Shown here: one piece after another, positions 8,984 to 16,903 of the stretch
How positions within the stretch are numbered: position 1 is the first letter of the stretch
Layout: each line of letters starts with the position of its first letter
Source of the DNA: Gloeocapsopsis sp. IPPAS B-1203
GTDB lineage: Bacteria; Cyanobacteriota; Cyanobacteriia; Cyanobacteriales; Chroococcidiopsidaceae
DNA: 64,000 nucleotides
Direction of reading: 5' to 3'
Assembly: GCF_002749975.1 (NCBI RefSeq)
Contig: NZ_PEIG01000005.1
Coordinates: 248,001 to 312,000 of the forward strand
Made by a program: the position numbers and the translations under genes
The notes under the pieces: model-generated
The model's database searches: none
Seen by the model: the letters and a program-made list of their open reading frames with translations, nothing else
Told to the model about the DNA's origin: nothing

Positions 8984-9541
8984 ACTAAGAGTTAGTATTT
9001 TACTTGTAATATATTGTCCGATACCTATATGGTAGCAAACGTGCACTAAATCATGCTTTTGGCGTGATTCGTATCACAGAGATTCACAATGTATTTATGC
9101 CTCAAGATAGATGTTATTGCAACATAAAACAGTAAAATTTCACCTAATCTTTAAGAATTTAATATAAGCTTTTTCTTAACTTTAGCAAGTCTGTAAAGAT
9201 TACATTCCGCGTATTAGATACTACCCTAGTAAATGTCAAAAGTCATCATCTTTGTAGTGGAAGCAACAATGATCTCTTTGCCTTATTCTAGCCATAAAGG
9301 TAGGAAAAGTTAAGACAGATGATCTAAGAAATAGGAACTTTAACTCGGTAAAATTAGGAAATATTATTTTCGTATAGGTGTATACTTTATATTTTTGTAA
9401 ACTAATGATAGGTTTGAGCAACTCATTGAAAAATAAAGATTCAGTAATATTACCGAAGATACATTTTTCAAAACTTGTAGTATGTCTACTATCATGTTGT
9501 TAAATATCAGGTAATTGGTTAGTAGCTTCAGCAAAAAAAGT
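8984..9541. other. AT-rich intergenic region
   Basis: About 560 bases between the small minus-strand gene and the STAS gene. The only frame of note (a 61-residue minus-strand ORF at 9236-9421) has low-complexity composition and no recognisable features. The STAS promoter presumably lies here, but no motif is convincing. Confidence 0.55.
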
Positions 9542-9931
9542 ATGATGCAAACAATGATTGCCTATCCAAAAGTTACTGTACTCAGAGCTTACGGCTCTTT
9601 CAATGCTTCAAGTGCTGCTGAATTTCAACAGCAACTGAAAGCCACTATTGCTGCGGATGAGTGTACAGTATTTTTATTAGATATGGAGCATGTGGAATCC
9701 ATCGATAGCGCTGGTCTGATGGTATTGGTTCAAAGCTTAAGGCTAGTGGAAGGATGGGGAAAGAGATTTAGTCTGTGTTCGTTTTCGCCCGCATTGCGTA
9801 TAATTTTTGAGTTAACTCAACTTGATTCAGTGTTTGAAATTTTTGAGAACGCTGAAGCTTTTGAAGCAGCCCTTGCTCAGTCAGAAGTAGTAACACCCAG
9901 CTACTACCCAGAGCAAAGTATGTGCGCATAG
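9542..9931 (+). CDS. STAS domain protein (anti-sigma factor antagonist-like)
   Basis: A 129-residue protein consisting of a single STAS domain. The phosphorylatable-serine loop is visible as DMEHVESIDSAGLMVLVQSL, followed by FSLCSFSPALRIIFELTQLDSVFEIF, the typical helix-strand end of SpoIIAA-like proteins. Such proteins are usually controlled by serine phosphorylation from an anti-sigma kinase and reversed by a PP2C phosphatase; neither partner is in the window. The ATG at 9542 is preferred to the TTG at 9515. It has a C-terminal tail of about 20 residues of no known role. It lies upstream of the radical SAM gene with a 108-base spacer. Confidence 0.82.
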   Translation: MMQTMIAYPKVTVLRAYGSFNASSAAEFQQQLKATIAADECTVFLLDMEHVESIDSAGLMVLVQSLRLVEGWGKRFSLCSFSPALRIIFELTQLDSVFEIFENAEAFEAALAQSEVVTPSYYPEQSMCA

Positions 9932-10039
9932 TCAAGTTTGAAACAAATGAATAGCAAATTTGACAAGCAACTGTTGATGCTAGTAGTGCTAAGGTTGAAA
10001 TGGATTACAGATATTAGCTGATATTAATATTTAAGTACG

Positions 10040-12667
10040 GTGACAGTTGCTGTAGAAAAGTTAATTACGTCTGAAGTCTCGCGACCCGCTCGTTACTTAG
10101 GAAATGAGTTAGGAGCAATCCACAAGCCGTGGGACACAGCAAAAGTGCGCTGGGTACTGACATACCCAGAAGTCTATGAGGTGGGTGCATCTAACTTAGG
10201 GCATATCATTTTATACAATATATTGAATGCTCAGCCGCGACAATTGTGCGATCGCGCCTACTTACCTGCGCCAGATTTAGCAACGAAGTTACGCACAACC
10301 CAGACGCCATTATTTGCAGTAGAGTCCAAACGCTCTTTACAAGAATTTGATGTACTTGGCTTTAGTTTAAGCTATGAACTGGGAGCGACTAACATTTTAG
10401 AAATGTTGGATTTAGCAGGGATTCCACTAACATGGCAAGAGAGGCAAGCGTCACTATCTACCTATCCGTTGATTTTTGCGGGAGGGCAGACAGCAACATC
10501 AAATCCTGAACCTTATGCAGACTTTTTAGACTTTTTTGCTCTGGGAGATGGAGAAGAATTACTTCCAGAAATTGGTTTAGTTATTGAAGAAGGTAAGACT
10601 CGTGGGTTGAGTCGTCAAGAATTATTACTTGATTTGGCTCAAATTCCAGGGGTTTATGTACCGCAATTTTATGATATGTCGGCTGACGGTTCGGTGCATC
10701 CAAATTCTGTAGATGTACCATCACGAATTTTGCGGCGAGTTGCTGTACCGATGCCTGCATACTCGATTGGGTTAGTTCCTTACGTAGAAACTGTACACGA
10801 TCGCCTAACAATTGAAATTCGGCGTGGCTGTACGCGCGGTTGCCGTTTTTGTCAACCAGGAATGTTGACACGCCCAGCACGAGATGTTGAACCTGAACAG
10901 GTAGTTACTGCGATTGAACAAGGAATGCGGGCTACAGGATACAACGAGTTTTCGCTGTTATCTTTATCATGTTCTGATTATCTATCGCTCAGTGCAGTAG
11001 GCGTAGAAATTAAAAATCGTTTGCAAGCAGAAAATATTTCCTTATCTTTACCCAGCCAACGTGTCGATCGGTTTGATAAGAACATTGCCAATATCTTGGG
11101 TGGTGCGCGACAGTCAGGATTAACGTTTGCACCCGAAGCAGGGACACAGCGGATGCGGGATATTGTCAATAAAGGATTGACAAACGAAGAACTCTTACGG
11201 GGTGTGCAAACAGCTTGGGAACAAGGCTGGGACAAAATCAAGCTGTATTTTATGATTGGCTTGCCAGGGGAAACCGATGTTGATGTTTTAGGAATTGTTG
11301 AAACAGTCGCTTGGTTACAGCGCGAGTGCCGTGCTAAAGGTAGAAGACCACTGGCATTTAACTTAACAATTTCTAACTTTACACCCAAGCCACATACACC
11401 ATTTCAATGGCATTCTGTTTCTACTTCAGAATTTGCACGTAAGCAGGAACTACTAAGACAGGCATTTCGCCGGATGAGGGGAGTTAAAGTGAACTTCACC
11501 GATATCCGCATTTCTGCAATGGAAGATTTTGTGGGCAGAGGCGATCGCCGCATAAGTCATGTGATTCGCCGCGCGTGGGAATTAGGCGCAGGAATGGATT
11601 CTTGGTACGACAGTGCGGAAAGAGCCTTTGATGCTTGGGGTAAAGCGATCGCCCAAGCCGGATTAAGTTGGAAATACCGTCAAATAGAAAACGGAGAATG
11701 GAACTTAATTCCAGAACAAGAAACAACTAGCAACCAGCAACTAACCACTAGCCACTTACTTGATGCACCACTACCTTGGGATCATATTGATACAGGCATT
11801 AGTAAACAATGGTTGCAAGAAGATCTGCAAAAGGCTTTAGCTGCGGCTACAGTTCCCGATTGTTCATTTGAGGGTTGTTCGCACTGCGGAGTATGTAGCA
11901 CCAACTTTGGTCATAATGTGGTCATTGAACCACCACCAATTCCTGAGTTTCAAGGAAATTTTGTCCCCAAAACAACTAAAGTACAACGCTTACGCGGATA
12001 TTTCGGTAAGCTCGGAGATATGGCTTTAGTGGGTCATCTTGATTTGGTACGATTGTTTGATCGAGCAATTCGCCGCGCCGCACTACCAATTTCTTTTACA
12101 GGTGGTTTTCATCCTAGCCCTAGAATGAGCATTGCTCAAGCGTTACCCTTAGGCGCAACAAGTAGTGGTGAGATTATTGATTTTGAATTGACTCAAGCAG
12201 TGCCTGCAGAAGAGTTTCAATATCGCTTAAGTCAAGAATTGCCAAGCGATCTGCCCATTTACAGCGTAGTAGCTGTAGACTTGAAAGCACCTGCAGCAAC
12301 TCAAGTTTTGAACAAGGCAGAGTATTTAATTAGTATTGCTGTGGCAGAGGAAACTGCGATCGCACAATGGCAAGAATGGTTAACAGCGATCGCTAACTCG
12401 GAAACAATGTGGTTTGAACACATCAGTAAATCTGGTAAACGCCAACAAGTGAATTTACGCGATCGCTTGTTTGAGTTGTCAGTCAGTAAAATACAAGAAG
12501 CAAACGCTGTCACTTTACGATATGTTGGTAGTTGTCGTAATGATGGTACGCAACTTAGACCAGAACAGGTAATCTTTATGTTGGAGCAAGTAGCACCACA
12601 ACGGGAATTTCAACTACTTCATATCCATCGTAATCAGTTAGTTTTAGAGTACGACTTAAGTAAGTAA
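10040..12667 (+). CDS. TIGR03960-type radical SAM protein fused to a DUF2344 domain
   Basis: An 875-residue protein. The N-terminal part (about 1-220) is a B12-binding-like domain (VYEVGASNLGHIILYNILN). The radical SAM core contains RRGCTRGCRFCQPG, with CxxxCxxC ligands at Cys264, Cys268 and Cys271. The last 250 residues (LRGYFGKLGDMALVGHLDLVRLFDRAIRRA, PISFTGGFHPSPRMS) match the radical-SAM-linked DUF2344/TIGR03936 domain. A cysteine cluster, CSFEGCSHCGVC, lies between them. The family is often next to rne/rng, as here, and may act on RNA or the translation machinery, but the substrate is unknown. Start is GTG at 10040. Residues about 560-573 (TTSNQQLTTSH) are encoded by a dispersed intergenic-type repeat. 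Confidence 0.85.
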   Translation: MTVAVEKLITSEVSRPARYLGNELGAIHKPWDTAKVRWVLTYPEVYEVGASNLGHIILYNILNAQPRQLCDRAYLPAPDLATKLRTTQTPLFAVESKRSLQEFDVLGFSLSYELGATNILEMLDLAGIPLTWQERQASLSTYPLIFAGGQTATSNPEPYADFLDFFALGDGEELLPEIGLVIEEGKTRGLSRQELLLDLAQIPGVYVPQFYDMSADGSVHPNSVDVPSRILRRVAVPMPAYSIGLVPYVETVHDRLTIEIRRGCTRGCRFCQPGMLTRPARDVEPEQVVTAIEQGMRATGYNEFSLLSLSCSDYLSLSAVGVEIKNRLQAENISLSLPSQRVDRFDKNIANILGGARQSGLTFAPEAGTQRMRDIVNKGLTNEELLRGVQTAWEQGWDKIKLYFMIGLPGETDVDVLGIVETVAWLQRECRAKGRRPLAFNLTISNFTPKPHTPFQWHSVSTSEFARKQELLRQAFRRMRGVKVNFTDIRISAMEDFVGRGDRRISHVIRRAWELGAGMDSWYDSAERAFDAWGKAIAQAGLSWKYRQIENGEWNLIPEQETTSNQQLTTSHLLDAPLPWDHIDTGISKQWLQEDLQKALAAATVPDCSFEGCSHCGVCSTNFGHNVVIEPPPIPEFQGNFVPKTTKVQRLRGYFGKLGDMALVGHLDLVRLFDRAIRRAALPISFTGGFHPSPRMSIAQALPLGATSSGEIIDFELTQAVPAEEFQYRLSQELPSDLPIYSVVAVDLKAPAATQVLNKAEYLISIAVAEETAIAQWQEWLTAIANSETMWFEHISKSGKRQQVNLRDRLFELSVSKIQEANAVTLRYVGSCRNDGTQLRPEQVIFMLEQVAPQREFQLLHIHRNQLVLEYDLSK
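11718..11757 (+). repeat. In-frame copy of the CTAGCCACTA-type repeat
   Basis: Within the radical SAM gene the sequence reads acaactagcaaccagcaact followed by aaccactagccactta, nearly the same as intergenic blocks at 35326-35480 and 51893-51950. It is read through in frame as about 13 residues rich in Thr, Ser and Gln in the linker between the radical SAM and DUF2344 domains. Confidence 0.6.
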
Positions 12668-13311
12668 TCTCAGCTACTAAGCGCTCATAGCTAATTGCTT
12701 TTTCTCAACCTTGAGTTAAAATTGAACCAATAGAAGTTTTGCTAGCGCCGCACATTGAGTGACCTGACCACTCTCCTGTTATCAGGGCTGAAGCAAAGAT
12801 GAGTGAAGAATTTGACGATTCTTTTGCATAAAAGCTAAGGCGGATTGAGTGTTTTCTCTGTTTGTCCCTATAAGTGGTAGAGTAAACAATTCTAGGCGCA
12901 GTCATCGATTCATTATGAGTTGTTGCAGACTGTTACCCTAAATCTTAGTTAGGGAAAATGCATGAAGCTCAACCAAAGATGGCTACTCAGGTGAAACGCT
13001 AGATATGCACCTATTCGGCAAGAATTTACCGAATCGAGGTTAGATCAATAACTTCTTGTCCAGCGTAATCAAAACGACTCTTATGTACCAGTAGAGAAGT
13101 GAATAACTGGTGTTAAAGCTAAAAATCTTCAAAATCAGGAATTATGCATTGAGCAACAAAGGTGACGAGATGATCGCAGTTAAGCATAATCAGCATAACT
13201 ATCAGGGAAATAAGTCTTTTCCCTGCAACCTTGTCAAAACCTAATTTCGTTTCCTTAGGTCACTAGAACTTTATTTATGCCAATACTAAGGGCAATTTTT
13301 GAGGGAATTGA
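12668..13311. promoter_or_regulatory. Long leader region upstream of rne, with two stem-loops
   Basis: About 640 bases without a credible gene precede rne. Cyanobacterial rne genes are known for long 5' untranslated regions involved in autoregulation by RNase E. Two hairpins are visible: CCCTAA/TTAGGG around 12943-12961, and an 8-bp stem CAGGGAAA (13203-13210) with TTTCCCTG (13218-13225) about 87 bases before the start codon. AU-rich single-stranded stretches follow the second hairpin. Regulation is inferred by analogy. Confidence 0.45.
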
Positions 13312-15345
13312 ATGCCAAAACAAATCATTATAGCAGAGCAACATCATATCGCTGCAGTATTTTCAGAAGACCAAATTCAAGAACTTGTCGTTGCTACAGG
13401 TCGGCACCAAATTGGTGATATCTACTTAGGTGTTGTTGAAAATGTTTTACCTGGTATCGATGCAGCATTTGTCAATATAGGTGATACAGAACGTAATGGT
13501 TTTATTCATGTCACCGACCTTGGTCCCCTAAAACTGAAGCGTACTGCAGGAGCCATTACTGAACTTTTAGCACCACAGCAAAAAGTCTTGGTGCAAGTGA
13601 TGAAGGAGCCAACGGGAAACAAAGGACCCAGGTTAACAGGAAATATCACTTTACCAGGTCGCTATGTCGTACTAATGCCGTTTGGGCGAGGCGTCAACTT
13701 GTCAAGACGCATCAAAAATGAGAATGAGCGGAATCGCTTACGCGCTTTAGCAATCCTGATTAAACCAGCAGGTATGGGCTTACTCGTTCGTACTGAAGCG
13801 GAAGGAAAGCCCGAAGAAGCAATCATGGAAGATCTAGAGTTGCTGCAAAGACAGTGGGAGGCAATTCTGCAAGAAGCACAATCGACACGCGCACCTTCTC
13901 TGCTGAACCGAGATGATGATTTTATCCAACGCGTACTGCGGGATATGTACGGTGCAGATGTGAACCGAATTGTTGTCGATTCTAATACAGGGCTAAAGCG
14001 CGTCAAACAATACTTAATCAACTGGAGTGGAGGTCAAGCGCCCCAGGGTTTGTTAATCGATCACCACCGCGATCGCATTGCGATTTTAGAGTACTTCCGC
14101 ATTAATGCGGCAATTCGCGAAGCCCTCAAACCAAGAGTCGATCTTCCTTCTGGTGGCTACGTCATTATTGAGCCGACCGAAGCATTAACCGTGGTGGATG
14201 TCAACTCTGGCTCATTCACGCGATCGGCAACTGCTCGCGAAACTGTGTTGTGGACAAACTGCGAAGCTGCAACCGAAATTGCGCGACAACTGCGCTTACG
14301 CAATCTGGCTGGCGTGATCATTGTTGATTTCATTGATATGGAATCTCGTAAAGATCAACTGCAAGTCTTGGAACACTTTAATAAAGCTCTCAAAGCCGAT
14401 AAAGCACGACCGCAAATTGCCCAATTGTCTGAGTTGGGATTAGTTGAATTAACCCGTAAGCGCCAAGGACAAAACATTTATGAACTATTTGGTCGTCCAT
14501 GTCCTACCTGTGGTGGATTAGGACATTTAGTTCATTTGCCAGGGGAACCAGATCGCGATGCAGTCGCAGCACCCAGAAATGGAGCAGAACGAGCCGTGGG
14601 TGAAACACTGCGACTAGCAGAATCGCGAGACTATACTGAACCAACTGCAGATTATAATTTAGAACCTGGTGACAATGAGTTTGCTAATCTCAATATTCTG
14701 AATCATCCTAGCTATCAAGAACTCGGAGAGAGTAACAAAAATCGCCGGACTCGTCGCCGCCTGATTGGTAGAGGCGAAGGTTCTGTGAAGGATGAACCTC
14801 GGATGCCATCTACACCAATGAATTTGGTAAACGAACGCGATCAAGACCTTGAACAAGAGTCTGAATCATCAACATCCGAGATATCACTACCAGTCACTGG
14901 TAAAAATAACTGGATTGAGCGCACTGAGCGCAGTAGACCAGCTAAACCAGAACCGGTGAAGCCTACTGTTGCTGAACCTCCGGAAATAGTTTCTGTGGAG
15001 ATGACACCAGAAGAACAAGAAATCTATGCCATGATGGGTGTTTCGCCATTGGTACATGTGAATCGAACAGTCAAAAATTCACGCTCTTTGATCATCAATG
15101 TCGTGTTACCTGGGCAAGCTGCATCTGAATCTGCTGAGGACGATTTTGTGACACCATCACAACCACAGCCAGTTACGATCAGCCCCCAAGCGCCTGTAGA
15201 ATTCTCAGATACAGATAATACAGAGGAATCCTCTGTTGCGACTGTAACTGATGAAAGTGAGAGTGAAAGTGATACTGGTGGAACTGTTGTTACGCGCAGA
15301 CGTCGCCGTCGCTCTTCAGCAGTAGAGAATCGAGGTGAAGAATAG
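13312..15345 (+). CDS. rne: Ribonuclease E/G (RNase E)
   Basis: A 677-residue endoribonuclease that starts RNA decay and processes rRNA and tRNA precursors. Order: S1 domain (about 35-110, GDIYLGVVENVLPGIDAAFVNIG), RNase H-like part, and DNase I-like catalytic part with VVDVNSGSFT (catalytic Asp) and IIVDFIDM. The zinc-link CPTCGGLGH is near residue 405. The following 270 residues are a disordered, acidic, proline-rich tail with no strong fold. The extreme C-terminus TRRRRRRSSAVE is the arginine-rich peptide that binds PNPase in cyanobacteria. Length fits the short cyanobacterial form, which lacks the large E. coli scaffold. Order radical SAM-rne-rnhB suggests co-transcription. Confidence 0.95.
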   Translation: MPKQIIIAEQHHIAAVFSEDQIQELVVATGRHQIGDIYLGVVENVLPGIDAAFVNIGDTERNGFIHVTDLGPLKLKRTAGAITELLAPQQKVLVQVMKEPTGNKGPRLTGNITLPGRYVVLMPFGRGVNLSRRIKNENERNRLRALAILIKPAGMGLLVRTEAEGKPEEAIMEDLELLQRQWEAILQEAQSTRAPSLLNRDDDFIQRVLRDMYGADVNRIVVDSNTGLKRVKQYLINWSGGQAPQGLLIDHHRDRIAILEYFRINAAIREALKPRVDLPSGGYVIIEPTEALTVVDVNSGSFTRSATARETVLWTNCEAATEIARQLRLRNLAGVIIVDFIDMESRKDQLQVLEHFNKALKADKARPQIAQLSELGLVELTRKRQGQNIYELFGRPCPTCGGLGHLVHLPGEPDRDAVAAPRNGAERAVGETLRLAESRDYTEPTADYNLEPGDNEFANLNILNHPSYQELGESNKNRRTRRRLIGRGEGSVKDEPRMPSTPMNLVNERDQDLEQESESSTSEISLPVTGKNNWIERTERSRPAKPEPVKPTVAEPPEIVSVEMTPEEQEIYAMMGVSPLVHVNRTVKNSRSLIINVVLPGQAASESAEDDFVTPSQPQPVTISPQAPVEFSDTDNTEESSVATVTDESESESDTGGTVVTRRRRRRSSAVENRGEE

Positions 15346-15369
15346 GAATGTAAAATGCTACGTTCCTAT
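15342..15369 (+). promoter_or_regulatory. Stem-loop over the rne stop codon
   Basis: ATAGGAATG (15342-15350) can pair with CGTTCCTAT (15361-15369) through nine base pairs, one of them a G-U pair, around a 10-base loop. It overlaps the rne TAG and lies just before rnhB (ATG at 15393). It may be a processing site or attenuator between the two genes; there is no U-tract for a standard terminator. Confidence 0.35.
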
Positions 15370-15392
15370 CAAAGTAAAGAGCAAGGTTGAGT

Positions 15393-16043
15393 ATGAAAAA
15401 TGACTATATTAACTTAGACCTTGACTCAGCACTTAGCAACCAACATTCAGTTTTGCTAGCTGGAGTAGACGAAGCTGGACGCGGAGCCTTATTTGGTCCT
15501 GTGGTAGCAGCGGCAGTCATTTTACCTCCGGCTGCTTTACCTGAGTTGGTAGCGTGTCAGGTACGTGATAGTAAACAACTATCGAGTTATCGGCGCCAGC
15601 AGTTGGCAGAAAAAATTTGTCTGTTGGCTGTGGATTGGAGAGTAGGCTTTGCTTCTACAGCGGAGATTGACAGCATCAATATTTTACAAGCATCACTGTT
15701 GGCAATGAAGCGCGCTGTGACTAAACTCAAGGTAACGCCAGAGTTATGTTTAGTGGATGGCAACCAGCCCATCAAAAATTTAGCACTACCTCAACAAACA
15801 CTTGTCAAGGGAGACGAGCGATCGCTTGTCATTGCTGCTGCTAGCATTGTCGCGAAAGTATGGCGTGACGATCTTATTCTACGCCTTGCTGCTAAGTATC
15901 CGCTGTACGACTTGGTATCAAATAAAGGTTATGGTACTGCACGTCATCTACAAGCACTACAGCACTATGGTCCCTCACGACTACATCGATTGTCGTTTCG
16001 CCCCTGTCAAGTTAGGGCAATGGAAATTGGGGTTGGGGAATAA
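15393..16043 (+). CDS. rnhB: Ribonuclease HII
   Basis: A 216-residue enzyme that cuts RNA in RNA-DNA hybrids and removes misincorporated ribonucleotides. The type 2 RNase H motifs are present: AGVDEAGRGALFGP (the DExGRG motif), RDSKQLS, LVDGN and AAASIVAKVWRD. Length is normal for the family. The ATG at 15393 is preferred to a TTG at 15387. It follows rne by 47 bases and is probably co-transcribed with it. Its last 32 bases overlap the end of the convergent DUF1997 gene. Confidence 0.93.
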   Translation: MKNDYINLDLDSALSNQHSVLLAGVDEAGRGALFGPVVAAAVILPPAALPELVACQVRDSKQLSSYRRQQLAEKICLLAVDWRVGFASTAEIDSINILQASLLAMKRAVTKLKVTPELCLVDGNQPIKNLALPQQTLVKGDERSLVIAAASIVAKVWRDDLILRLAAKYPLYDLVSNKGYGTARHLQALQHYGPSRLHRLSFRPCQVRAMEIGVGE

Positions 16044-16593
16044 TTAAATCAGCTTCAGTATCTTCAGTGTCACTTGCCCAAGCATAGTAATCTGCTAGCA
16101 GTTGATGCTGGAGTCTTTGTTTGATCGTCAATAAAACACTTTTGAGTAAACCATTACCCGCAGCTTCTAAGATTGGCTTGGGTGTCAGCCAAAAGGGAGG
16201 TGGTAATTCTACTTGTACTTCTAATTCTGCCTTTCCTTGGAGACCCGCCTTACTTCCGACCTGAGATGGAGACAAGTATCCTTTCAGATTGAGGGCAAAA
16301 CGTTGATTGATATAATCAACTCCCCGAATTTCACAGCCTTGCGATCGCAGATAAATTGTACCGTTGTGCTCAGCCCACACTTTAATATCTACTGTTGGTT
16401 GAATACTCAGTGTCATAAAGGTTAGCGGACGCATGGTCAGACGGAAGCACTCGTTACTCAAATGCTCAACTCGACTCGGATCGACCAAAGCATTAACAAG
16501 ACGTTGTGGCTGTCGCAAATAATGTTGAATAGGAATCGGTTGCTCTGGAACAACAATTTCGACTGCTTGGGAAGCACTAAACCGAGTAGACAT
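16012..16593 (-). CDS. DUF1997 family protein
   Basis: A 193-residue soluble protein with the pattern of the cyanobacterial and plastid DUF1997 family (FSASQAVEIVVPEQPIPIQHYLRQPQRLV, LTFMTLSIQPTVDIKVWAEHNGTIYLRS, PPPFWLTPKPILEAAGN). The fold is probably START/SRPBCC-like and the function is unknown. A DUF1997 gene near rne and rnhB is a pattern I recall from other cyanobacteria. Here it is transcribed toward rnhB and its 3' end overlaps rnhB by 32 bases. Confidence 0.82.
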   Translation of the reverse strand: MSTRFSASQAVEIVVPEQPIPIQHYLRQPQRLVNALVDPSRVEHLSNECFRLTMRPLTFMTLSIQPTVDIKVWAEHNGTIYLRSQGCEIRGVDYINQRFALNLKGYLSPSQVGSKAGLQGKAELEVQVELPPPFWLTPKPILEAAGNGLLKSVLLTIKQRLQHQLLADYYAWASDTEDTEADLIIPQPQFPLP

Positions 16594-16903
16594 GAGCGGC
16601 TGAAAGTAGCTTTTACATAATTTTACATTCTTTTAAGCGAGATGTTTATACTCCTCAAGAAACAAGTCCTAATGAGTAAGTATATTGGCAAAAGTAAACG
16701 TAACATCAAAGCGGTAATTGGTAATTGGTCATTGGCAGAGCTAACTTTCTTCTATCGCTAAGTGCTAATTAGAAGTTTTTGCGTTTCCGATTACCCATTA
16801 CCAGTTACCAGTTACCACCAATATGAGTCATTTTTTACGTAAGCGATCAGTTTGTAAAGATTTTCCCGCGTAAGATCAAAAGTAAGATGTTGGGGCTTTA
16901 GGT
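16594..16903. repeat. Intergenic region with GGTAATTGG / TTACCAGTTACC fold-back repeat
   Basis: The spacer upstream of the chelatase gene contains ggtaattggtaattggtcat at 16713-16732 and attacccattaccagttacc at about 16791-16810, which are complementary and related to the block at 3233-3318. The promoters of the divergent DUF1997 and chelatase genes must lie around it; none is assigned. Confidence 0.55.

Noticed and set aside
9236..9421. 61-residue minus-strand frame before the STAS gene
   Set aside because: AT-rich, no ribosome site, no recognisable sequence.
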